This document shows positions 9,798 through 20,105 of a stretch of 64,000 bases of DNA, in pieces (position 1 is the first letter of the stretch; each line of letters begins with the position of its first letter). This DNA is from Polytrichum commune (Eukaryota; Streptophyta; Polytrichopsida; Polytrichales; Polytrichaceae). The stretch is from NCBI GenBank assembly GCA_950295325.1, contig OX485805.1, positions 58,624,283 to 58,688,282 on the forward strand, in the 5' to 3' direction. Position numbers and translations under genes: made by a program. The notes beneath the pieces were generated by a model that was not told the DNA's origin, did no database searches, and saw only the letters and a program-made list of their open reading frames with translations.

Positions 9798-10830
9798 TCA
9801 TTCAAGGTCCACTCCCCAACTCCGTCCTCTGTGTGGGTTAAATCTTGCAAGCCTATACCTTAGCATGATTTGGAGGTTGGATTCTCCGGGTTCCATTGCT
9901 TTGACTATCCACTTGCACAAGAGGCTAGTTTTAGCCTCTTCCGGGTCTACAAGGCCCAACCCTCCGTATTTCTTCTTTCTATAACACTCTTGCCAACTAA
10001 CCCTAGTCCGGGTTAGTTGCTCCTTGCCGGACCACATGTAATTCCTAATTGCCCCCCGAATTTTCCTTAAGATCTTATTGGACCCTCCCCATACCGTGAT
10101 AAAGAACCATAGTGTTGAGAGTAACACTTGGTTACATATTACAATTCTACCGGCTAGGGTTAACTTCATGCCACTCCAATACTCTAACTTCTTTTTTATT
10201 TTGTTATAAAGAAATTGGTCAATATCTCTAGTGTTGAGATTTAGGCCAAAGGGTGTACCTAGCAATTTGGAGAGGTCGCCTTCCTCCGCCCACTTCCAAT
10301 TGTAGCCGAGGAGCCAATCCGGCTTGTGAGTGTATTTGTCGAACCAATAAGCGCTCGACTTCTCCCAATTGAACTCCATTCCAGACGCCTTGCTAAATGT
10401 TTCAAGCAACCTCACAAGCTCGTCTACGTCCTCCTTGGTGCCTCTTACCATAAATGAGGAATCATCCGCATATTAGGATATGCTTTGTTGCTTCTTCCCC
10501 CCGGGTAGGTAAACTCCTTTGAGCCTACCCTCCGCCACCGCCTTTTTGATTACGTGGGTAAGAATCTCACCCACAATTAGGAATAGGTAGGGGGCTAGTG
10601 GGCACCCTTGTCTCACTCCCCTTTCAATTTTGAAGTAATAATAGGGGATTGATATTTCCACACCTTTTTGCCGGTTCGGTTGCCGTGTCAGTGAGGTGCT
10701 ATATATGAGATTCTTCATGGTGCATCCGGACCGTTGATCCACCAAGGCCCATCCAAGGGCCTCAATGATCCTAGGTGGCAGTAGGGTGGGGGCGGGGGTG
10801 GTGCTTGCCACCAAGGCGGGGTGGGGCCGT
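9798..10830 (-). pseudogene. LINE reverse transcriptase domain (palm and thumb)
   Basis: The minus-strand translation shows GVRQGCPLAPYLFLIVGEIL, then after a TAA at 10473-10475 the catalytic YADD box (10461-10472), followed by SSFMVRGTKEDVDELVRLL, GMEFNWEKS, LLGTPFGLNLNTRD, KLTLAGRIVICNQVLLST and WQECYRKKKYGGLGL. These are RT blocks in the correct order. The stop sits directly before YADD where Gln would be expected (CAA to TAA). Sequence upstream of the RT palm is replaced by the fold-back structure at 10632-11893. Confidence 0.85.
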
Positions 10831-10866
10831 GGGCCTCATGTCTTTTTTGGGGAGGCCGGATTTAGG

Positions 10867-11144
10867 GATCTGTCTAAAAACCCCCATCGAGCGTGGCTCG
10901 GAGGCCAGGTTCGGAAGGGGGTGGCAGGGTTGGGATAAAACATGCCCCCTATTTTTTTAATTGGGTGGGGCCTTACTTGATCTCATAGGGGGTTTCCTAG
11001 AGCAATTTGGGGCCGCAGGACCCAAATTTAGCAGAAAAAAACCAAAAAAAATCCCCAAGGGCCCAAAACGGGGAGGGCTAGAAAAATGAACCCCACCGAA
11101 CCTGGCCTCCGAGCCACGCTCGATGGGGGTATTTAAACCCACCC
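10867..11144. mobile_element. Small TIR element nested in the left arm
   Basis: Inverted copies of a motif with CCCCCATCGAGCGTGGCTCG, extending through GGAGGCCAGGTTCGG, lie near 10881-10915 and 11098-11132. Direct repeats of CCGGATTTAGGG border the segment (about 10855-10866 and 11145-11156) and could be the target duplication. The interior is G+C-rich and non-coding. The element is absent from the opposite arm, so it inserted after the fold-back formed. The exact ends are uncertain. Confidence 0.5.
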
Positions 11145-11180
11145 CGGATTTAGGGTGGTGTCGGGCCTAGTGGCTAGGCC

Positions 11181-11590
11181 TACTTATTATATAACTAGTT
11201 GGTTAGCCTTACTCTACTTATTAAATAACTAGTTGGTTAGCCTTACTCTACTTATGGTCACTCTTCTTAATTGGACATGTATATTTGAGTGGTATATGTG
11301 CAAGTCTTGAAGTTAGGTATGGACACCTATATGATCATTATTGACACCATAATCTTCACTTTAATAATGACTAAGATATTCATATGAGCTCCTAAATTTT
11401 GATTTGGATTTGCTAACCATCTCGTACTAACCTACTTGTTTCATATCATGCCATAAGTAGAGTAAGGATAACCAACTAGTTATTTAGTAAGTAGAGTAAG
11501 GGTAACCAACTAGTCATTTAGTAAGTAGAGTAAGGCTAACCAACTAGTCATTTCGTAAGTAGAGTTAGGCTAACCAACTAGTTATATAAT
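11181..11590. repeat. 34-bp tandem repeats in opposite orientations
   Basis: Two units start at 11181 and 11215 (core AACTAGTTGGTTAGCCTTAC), and four units in reverse complement start at 11455, 11489, 11523 and 11557. All have a 34-bp period. They form the inner stem of the fold-back, and their different copy numbers imply separate expansion after the inversion. Confidence 0.8.
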
Positions 11591-12439
11591 AAGTAGGCCT
11601 AGCCACTGGGCCCGCCTAGCCACTAGGCCCGACACCACCCTAAATCCGGCCTCCCCAAAAAAGACATGACGCCCACGGCCCCACCCCGCCTTGGTGGCAA
11701 GCACCACCCCCGCCCCCCACCCCACCGCCACCTAGGATCATTGAGGCCCTTGGATGGGCCTTGGTGGATCAACAGTCCGGATGCACCATGAAGAATCTCA
11801 TATATAGCGCCTCAGTGACACGGCAACCGAACCGGCAAAAAGGTGTGAATCTAGCCAAAAAAGGTGTGGAAATAGCAATCCCCAAATAATAATAGTGTTC
11901 TATCTGCAACATGCATTGATCCAGAATCCCAAACATCATGAGGTTCCTAAAAGATTGAGCCTCGTAGCCTAACCCATGTGATGATCTAAAAAAAACATCA
12001 TGACACCCAATATTTTCAATTTCTTCATGCTTCGGGGATGTGCCCAATACCTGTAGAGTTCTTAGCTCAAATTTGGAAATTAAATCCTACTGCTCTTACA
12101 TGGACAATTATAACAGATTTCAAGTTCACATGCAATAATCAATATGCTTACATTGGCTGCATTGCAACAAAAACCAACAAGCTTCCTGGGGATTGAAAGA
12201 GCTTAGTAATATGGAAATAGATGGAATTCAAAATGATGATGGTGATTATAAGTATTACATGCGAAGGGTAGGCGACATGTGGGGAATGGCCAAGATGCGT
12301 TCCAAAGTGCAAGTCACCATCTCTATCAACGTTGTTGCTAGCCGAAAAGCCCCTGCAACAACATCCAATTCGCCATGCTCAGCAACAACAAAAACTCCAC
12401 AACATTAAATATTCACTTGTAGATAAATCTTGATTTAAG

Positions 12440-12650
12440 GGGCATGTTTGTTGACATGAATCTAGTTGTCCTTGAAATACCAAGCCAACCCAAAGTCGGC
12501 AATCTTGGGGGTCAAATCTATATCTAGAAGGATGTTGCTTGCCTTAATGTCACGGTGTAGGATTCGTATCTAGCATCCTTCATGCAGATACGCCAAGTTT
12601 TGTGTTGTCATGACTAAGATCTTCAACCGAATTTTCCAGTCAAGTTTGAA
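12440..12650 (-). pseudogene. Receptor-like kinase catalytic fragment, broken
   Basis: The minus-strand reading gives DWKIRLKIL, LAYLHEGC, a TAG stop, [16 protein letters not shown], then [15 protein letters not shown] and a diverged HVN segment. These are kinase subdomains VIb and VII (HRD catalytic loop and DFG). The stop replaces an expected Gln, and nothing upstream (P-loop, Lys) or downstream (APE) is found. It is a lone fragment of a plant RLK, related to but distinct from the kinase at 20106-27957. Confidence 0.7.
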
Positions 12651-15600
12651 ATCAATCCTCTCCTCTGCACAACCAGCCAAGACTAAGGTTAAATTTACTG
12701 GCCATTTTATCTCATTTCCCATACACAACAAAAAAAACATAGTTTGGTATGCAAAGAATCCAAAATAATTGGCTAAACTTTATGTTGGTTCGATTGTTGA
12801 AGAATAAGTAGTTAAATCATTCCAGCTTACATAGTTGTTTCCTCATCATGATCAAACTACATCATCCACATTCTCATCTACAAATTACACCCCATGGCTA
12901 CCACGATATCCTTGCAAAGAACATTCTCAAAGAAAATTGCACTAGTCGACATCGATGCAAAGATGCTAGGCCCAAAGGAGCAGGCATGATAAGAATGAAC
13001 AATGACCGAAATCTACTAGACACTGCCCCAAGAAAAATGAGCAAGAAATAAATCGCATAAAGCTGAAGAGTTGAGAAAAATAACATGAAGTTGTTTTGAA
13101 TCCAGAGTTGCACAACACAACGAGGAAGTGTTTTACAAGGAAATCTTCAACGTGTAGCAACTGGAAGAGAGTGACTGGCAGAGGCTAATCTTGATGGGGC
13201 TACCGTTTTTGGGTGGTGGGTCCCACACGTCCTACCCACGTCCAAACATGGATATCAGAGTGTAGGTGGTGGCCATCTCCGGCGCCGTCATACATTTTGG
13301 ATAGTAATGGCCCATCATGAAAATCGATGTGGGAGATTTATTTACCAACAAAAAATGAACTTTCCGTTTGGTGTGATCAAGCCTACAAAGAGGCAGAATG
13401 TTAAATGCGTCATTTGAACCCAACGGTGTCCTACATGGCATTGGCATGGCCCCACGCCCTCGCCGTGCACAACCGGCCGGACCCACGACTCCGCGACCCT
13501 GACCCGGCCCTACCAGGTCCCTTGACGCCAACGGAGCTCATCCATGATGTCACAGTTTCGGCAGTTTGCGCCTCCGTCGACAAAGATCGCCGTCATCGTC
13601 TCATCACTCCAATGGGATGTGCCGCACCATGTCATAATTTTGACGGGACGTCATTAGTGACCATGTCCTTCATTACCCAATGCAATCATTGATCTACATG
13701 TTTTCCTAGTTGGAAAATGGCTTTGGTTGTAGTCGTTTTAGTCCTACGCACGTCCTCTGCCTCCCTATTATGTTTTTCTACTGTGTTGTGTGTTTCGTGT
13801 TTAGTGTTACTGTTGTGGCGAGTTGTCTTAAGGAGTGTTTCAGCTGTGGCTTGGGGTTTAGGGAGTGTTCTTCTGCGGCTATCTCTCATAGTTGATGCAC
13901 ACGTGTCTAAGGTTTGAAGCGCACAATGTTTGTGGTTTTGGGATTTCAATGTCTAAGCCATGTCTAACAAAGAAGACTTGGCCGATGACAACTCGTGTGA
14001 CAACAATGACCTCCAAGAGTTACTGGAGCCGCTTGACGTCAAGCCAATCAACTCTAGGCCCGGACAAGCCCGTCCTAGGACATGTGTGTCCGTTCTAGGA
14101 GCAACGGCTCCTGCACAGGAAAATTGCATACGATAAACATTCGAGGTGGAGGATAGCGATGGAGAAAAATTCCTAGCAAAGGAGGAAACAAACATGATTC
14201 AATGGCTTGGAAGGGATAATTCATTAAACTTTTGTGTAGTTACCCCAATGGTTTAGTCAAAGAGGTATGCCTAATCAATTTTGTCCTTCTCCTATTCAAT
14301 GCTCATTGTTGAATTTTGTTGTTTGTCCTACAGTTTGTTTCTGCCCCTTGTTGTCGTGCAAGAAAATACGCATAATATGTAATGTTTCCCTATTGACCTT
14401 CACCTGGACGACATTGCTATGTGAGCGGTGAGCAGCCAAAATCTAAAAATAGTTTTAAATAATATTTTTAGATTTGGAATTTGAAATATTTAAACACTTC
14501 ATAGAATATTCAAGAGTTGCCTTAAAATAGAAAATTTGTGTAACCTTTATTGTGAAGTTGGAAGGTAAATAAAATCAATGCGGATTTGACTTTGCATACT
14601 TTTGATTCAGTTCGGGATCCAAGACATACAAAAATGTTAGAAAATTTAGAAAATAATGGTTAAGTCTAGAATTGAAGCCAGAGATGAAGTCAAGAAAGAT
14701 TCAACGAGATTGGCATTTTTGATATTGGTGCGATTGAAGATTGAGTCAAGATAAGTATAGAGGGCGACCTATTTGCTTTGTTTTTATTCCATCACTTTTG
14801 TCTTTGTCCTAGCTATGGCAATTCAATCCTCTATATCTTGGACTACACCAATTATTCTTTGCGGTCGAGAAAGTTGCCTTGAGTTGAATATATATGAGGA
14901 CAACTTTTGGACTCATACACAATATGAAGGTAGAGAACCATGCATAGGATGGGAGAGGAGAGCGACATGTTTGAGGGCCTAGAATGGGAGAAGGAGATGG
15001 AAATTTAAAGTTTAAGAGATCCCCATGATCCCTTTAATCCATCTCCAGAACATGAGAAAAATGTTACAAAGCAAATTCATGATGACTACGAGATGACTTC
15101 GTTCTTACAATCCACACAAGCATTGAAATAGAGGGTGGAGGAAGACAAATAGCAGCAATATGTAGAATGGATGAAGATGCGGGCAGGTGTGATGATGAAA
15201 GATTCAACAAGTTGCATGAATAGTGGGGCAGATGATGCCGTTGATTTCAGTGCGGTGTTGGGTAGAAAACTCTTTGTTTTGGGAAAATACTATATTTCTG
15301 GCTGCAATTAGTTTTGGCTTAAGACATTGGAGATTAGGATAATGTAATGAAAAATTCATCCTTGAATACATCATATATACAAACCCATATAAGTCTTGCA
15401 CATACCTTCAAAATCCTGGATCTTTTTCTAAAATTATAGTCAAACTTTAAATAACCACCAAATTAGTATAAATACTCCAAATCAAGAGTGCTTTAGCATT
15501 TTGAAAAGCTATCAAAGTGTTTAACAAAATAAAATAAATATTAAAGGTTAGTAAGGTACAGTCTAAGGTCCATAGCTTGTCAAAGATCATACTTCCAAAT

Positions 15601-18220
15601 TCAGTGTTAGCTGCACTTCCCTTCACTTCACAGGACTCTCTGACTTCATATAAGCTTTGTCAACGTCAAATGTTAGCTTCTTAGAAAGCTAAGAACATCA
15701 GACATGTTCTGTCAAAAATTGATCTTCAAAATCTTTACAAAACGTTTTCTATGCTCTGTTGAAGTTGGTACATACTTTCATTCTTGAATCTAATTGGCAG
15801 TTCAACATCTTCTCGCCTTGAAAGCCATAAATCTCTCTTCAACACTCTAAATCAAGAAGTATAAAGCTTCATAGAGAGCTGATACAATAACACTTCACTT
15901 GCTCAAATTTCATAAATAAAAACACTATACATAAATTTCTACAAGCTTTTAAAATCATGGTCTTTTAAATTTCATTACAACAAACATTATTTCACTCTAA
16001 CACTCATAAAAATCACATACAAAATCCAAATAGAGCGTGTTATATTATTTCGGAACCACATCAATAAGACGTACAAACTCCCAAAATTTCATACAAAAAT
16101 TCCAAGTACATACTGAGTTCCCCCTCTCCACACATCAAAATTCTACTTCCTTGAGGAGAGAGGAGGCCCGATCCCTTAGCGTCCTTCCAAAGTCAACACT
16201 AGCCCAAACTTATGTCACATGTGCTTCAACTAGTCATTGGCTAACTCCCATAGGCTTACTTCATCCTTATTTATCCCTTATCTTAGTCATAAGGTATCAA
16301 AAGTCAACCTAAATGATAAACTATTTCTACCTTTCATTTACCAAACTTTAAACACACAATATAAAGTTTGAAAACATTAAAAAACTAAATATATAACATC
16401 AAATATATATCTAAATGATATTAAAAAGAATTCCAAAAGGAATTTCACTCCAACTGTAAGAACTTGAGGATGCGTCGAAAAATAACTGCAATGTAGTCCG
16501 CACGATCAGCCTTAGACAATGAATTAACTAAACCTTCAAGTCAACGTTGATGACCGCGACTTCCTTTGATAGGCCTAAGACAACAAGAATATTGATCATT
16601 ATTTAAACCCTAAAAAATTCCTCCAAACTTCTCGAGTGTGAGATTCAACACACTCAACTTGCAACAAAATCACCAATGCACGAGCATCTTGTTGAAGGTT
16701 TCCATACCACCGTTGTTTCACACAAGGTTGCTTTAACGGCCGAGAAGGCCCAACTTCTTCTTGAAGACGCTCGTGCAGTGATACAGGACTAGGTGGCAAA
16801 AGAGTACGAATCAACAGTTGAAATAGAGAAAAATCTAGCTCAAACTCTGGTTAAACTTTTTTATTTTGACTCTCAGAAAAAACTCTCCAATTCGACATGT
16901 TAAAAAAAAATTCAAAATAACTACATCAAACTGGTGAAGCTCTAAAATGGTCTTTCTTCTTATAACATAAATACTTTCTAACAAGAAAGCGTTATCTTGA
17001 AGCTTCCTCAAAATGTGTGTTTCTTTCTTCCAATCAAATTTCATTCAAACAAAAATAAAACAAATAATTTATAAACAACGGATGGGATATAAATCCCTTC
17101 GGCATGCTCCGATAAACGCCAAGCCGCGGAAGCCCAACTGATAAAGTGCTTCAAGCGCCATAGCACTGGTCCGGGTTCGAAACCCTTTGAACATGTATGA
17201 ACGGACGAATGGCCACGTGGTTTGGTACTGCTGGTGAAAACTAGGCAAATAACTACCAGTTGGCGCCACCTACCCCCTGAACATGTGAGAAGACGTAGAG
17301 ACTCCAAGTTTTATGATTATAATCACGGCTCTTTCTCTTTCCCCTTCATTCCTTTGATCTCCCTCTTCCCTTTTGTCTATAATTTTTTTTTTCTTTAAAC
17401 CCTACTCTCAAACTATTCCACATTATATTTACATATTAAATCATTTCTTGCACGACAGCGGACAAGCCGATTGATGTGGAGGATGACGTTAAGGTAGTAC
17501 TCAAATCCTCAAGGACTTTGTCGATTCGTGAGAACATGAAAAGATTATCACCGCATGGCCTATTGTTGAAGGAGCGGATGAAGGACCGAACGATTAGCTA
17601 CGTTGATTTACTTCGACCGGCTTCACTACCAATTCACGAACGATTTGGATGGCTCACATACCCCTCTTTTGCATGAATTTATTTTCAAAATTCATCCATA
17701 AGCCCAAAATGGGCCTCTCAAGAAATTGAAGGTTAATGGGGAGGAAGAGTTGTACCTCCCTACTCTACCCTTCAACCTTGATTGCTAATTTAGGCAAGGG
17801 AGCCAATGTCGTTATATGACAACCCAAGAATGTATATCAAATGCTATAAGTAATGTTGATTCAATTCCAAATACAAATTGAACCACTTTTGCAAGCGAGA
17901 GACTGGAGTTGGAAAAAAAAACCACAATGCTTTGTGCATGATGACACTATGTATACATGTGTCGATAATGTGTTGGTTAACTATGTTGGGAGATTTATGA
18001 CGTGTTCAAAGCATCTACTATGTGACGGATTTGCCATTTCCATGCCATTCCCCCCCACCCCCCACAAAGTCCATTGCAATCTCCTATTATGGGCTAATAT
18101 TTGCAAAGACAAGAGAACAATTAGACCCATGCATTCTAAGTTTGGTTTGCACATCTATCATCTAAACACTAAAAACTCACATTTGGTGGAATGTAGGCCA
18201 TGTGAATCCATGCAAGGATG
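12651..18220. other. Intergenic sequence without a recognised gene
   Basis: Short open frames occur here (for example 17476-17676 plus, following a possible CAG acceptor, and 13405-13692 plus), but none has a recognisable family signature, a long open frame or a convincing exon chain. 13400-13660 is locally more G+C-rich. I could not assign transposon ends in this stretch. Confidence 0.4.
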
Positions 18221-18488
18221 GGTCCAACCATGATAAGGTGTACCAAAATTGTATCACATGTCATCATTTTCCCACAACCCTTGACATCCCTTTGAATAGT
18301 TCATGTGTTTTTTTTAACATACCTAGGTTTATATTCTATACTTAGCATCATAATAGATATCTCCTTATATTTGATTAATGAATTATAATTTAATTAGTAA
18401 TATTGTTTCAAATATGAGTCTTTATGAAATGTAAGGACCCTTTCCATTTATTCCTTAGTGATACACCTTATCATGGTTGAACCTGTAT
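18221..18488. mobile_element. Candidate MITE with about 20-bp inverted ends
   Basis: CAACCATGATAAGGTGTA near 18224-18242 is matched in reverse complement near 18464-18483. The interior is AT-rich and non-coding. The target duplication is not clear, so the boundaries are approximate. Confidence 0.45.
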
Positions 18489-20105
18489 ATGGTTTGATGG
18501 TTTGGATGGACAAGTAGCCTACACCATACACGCATTCTTGGAGTAACCTATCTCCAACACTAGGTGTCCACCACTCTCGAGACATGGCATGCCTCCCCCA
18601 TACCAAGTAGGTGCGAGAGTGGGCAACCACCGAAATCTCTTGGTGCCATCTACATGCCCGACCATACAAATTAAATGGTCAGCTCTTGAAAAACCCCCAT
18701 TAGACATGGGTCCACACAAAGGATGGATCCATCCCACACCCTTCGTCTCAACCCATAAAAGGTGGATAACATTGGCCCAAACCTATATAATGTTAATGAA
18801 CCTCCATAGGCTTGATTGATTGCTTAGGGGAGCACAAAATGGTATGGCCAAGTAACCTAGGTCTTTGCAAATTGGTCTTGCAAACCACACAAGCTCATTT
18901 GTAGTCATACTTACTTGGTCCCTATGCACTCCATCATTTATGATATTTAGTGTCACTTAACCTATTTTGATGCGTATGGTACGTTACACTATGATCAACA
19001 ACTTCAACATTAGTGTCACCTCATGAAACTTGTCATTCAAGTGCACTTAAGGTGAGTTTCCATGTAGGTTGCTCATTCACTAGATTTTAGATAATAGTGG
19101 GTTCGAGGTGTTTGCATGTAAATAAGCACAAGCCGCCAACCAAACACATTTGGATGGCCTAGAATGTGGAGGATCATGGACATGGGTTGGTAGACCTCCA
19201 TACGCCAAGTATAGCACTTTTTAACCTACAAGTGCCAGTCACCAAAGCTTGAAGACCGGTTTTAGGAGGAGGAGGAGGAGGTGGGCCCGGATTTGAGAAG
19301 ATGGGAGTAGCTAGTTGGCACATACGAACCCTACCCCATCATATTCCATTTGCATTTGGGCACATTTGTCCTTATTGCCACCAGAATATGATGGGCGGGC
19401 GGCCAACATGGAAACTCACCCTTACGAATATATGGGCATGAGTATGTTCAATAATGCTCTAGGGGGCTCTATGATGGTGTGACACAATACTTTACAAGTT
19501 GACTATGTTGTACACAAATGACACTTGACATTAGTATGCTCAAGAACATCTTCCTCTTGCATACTGAAATGCAAGCAAATGACACTTGCCACAAGTATGC
19601 TTAATAATGTCTTCCCCTTGCATACTAAAAGTCAAAAATATCATCTCAAGTATCCCAATGTGCTACGCTAAATGTCATAATGTAATTAATTATTCACAAT
19701 TTAAGTATGTGTGACAAATTATATTATATTGTCAATTAGCAAACGTGATACTCTAAAACCTCTAGGCATCCACTTTAGGCCCTTTGCAAATAGTGTACAT
19801 GACACTTAATACCATGAATGCTATAGTCATTCATGCACACTAGAGCGTCTAGTTACCTAATCTGGATGAAAAAATGAGGAAAATAATAGAATGGCAGTTT
19901 GACTTGGTGGTGACACAAACTCTTTTGTCACAAAATATCATATTACATGAGTGCACAGTGCATGTTTCTTGTGACCCAACCTATTTGAAAACTAGTTAGT
20001 CTGTGAAATAAATTTGAGCTATATTGTCGTATTATAGCAAAATCTCATATTTATGTGTAGGTCCTCCACACTTTAACATATGCTAACTAGTGACTTCTAC
20101 CTAAG
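18489..20105. other. Intergenic, 3' of the receptor kinase
   Basis: No coding signal was recognised. The stretch is moderately AT-rich, with short repeats such as the ACACTTGACATTAGTATGCT-like sentences near 19525-19620, which recur about every 75 bp (two copies). Confidence 0.35.

Larger units (their letters stand above)
6379..10866 (-). mobile_element. LINE (non-LTR retrotransposon) with RT and zf-RVT domains, interrupted and decayed
   Basis: Read on the minus strand from 10866 down to the A-rich tail at about 6379-6400, this is the 3' part of a plant LINE ORF2. The order is reverse transcriptase (10830-9798), linker, zinc-binding zf-RVT region (7278-6664) and a G-rich 3' untranslated region (about 6660-6400). 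The 5' part (endonuclease, ORF1) is absent. A hAT element (7286-8938) sits inside the ORF. Known stops are at 10473-10475, 9492-9494 and 7084-7086. A second, 5'-truncated member of the same family lies at 30617-31160. Confidence 0.85.
10632..11893. repeat. Fold-back structure: LINE RT fragment in inverted orientation with nested elements
   Basis: 10632-10866 is repeated in reverse complement at about 11637-11893. Both arms read the RT fragment (EALGWALVDQ, SGCTMKNLIYS, TRQPNRQKGV) outward. After removal of the small element at 10867-11144, the arms continue inward as GGGTGGTGTCGGGCCTAGTG (left, 11153 on) and its complement (right, up to 11637), then as 34-bp repeats. The right arm has a short insertion near 11848-11868. 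Total arm length is roughly 320 bp around a spacer of about 190 bp. Confidence 0.75.

Noticed and set aside
17100-17185. tRNA or tRNA-derived SINE suggested by GGGTTCGAAACCC near 17166
   Set aside because: The B-box-like sequence is present, but I could not fold an acceptor, D and anticodon arm around it, and the A box is poor. It may be a SINE head, but one weak box is not enough.
17476-17676. 67-codon plus frame (MEDDVKVVLKSSRTLSIREN...)
   Set aside because: It has a possible acceptor upstream and a hydrophilic composition, but no family match from memory and no partner exon.
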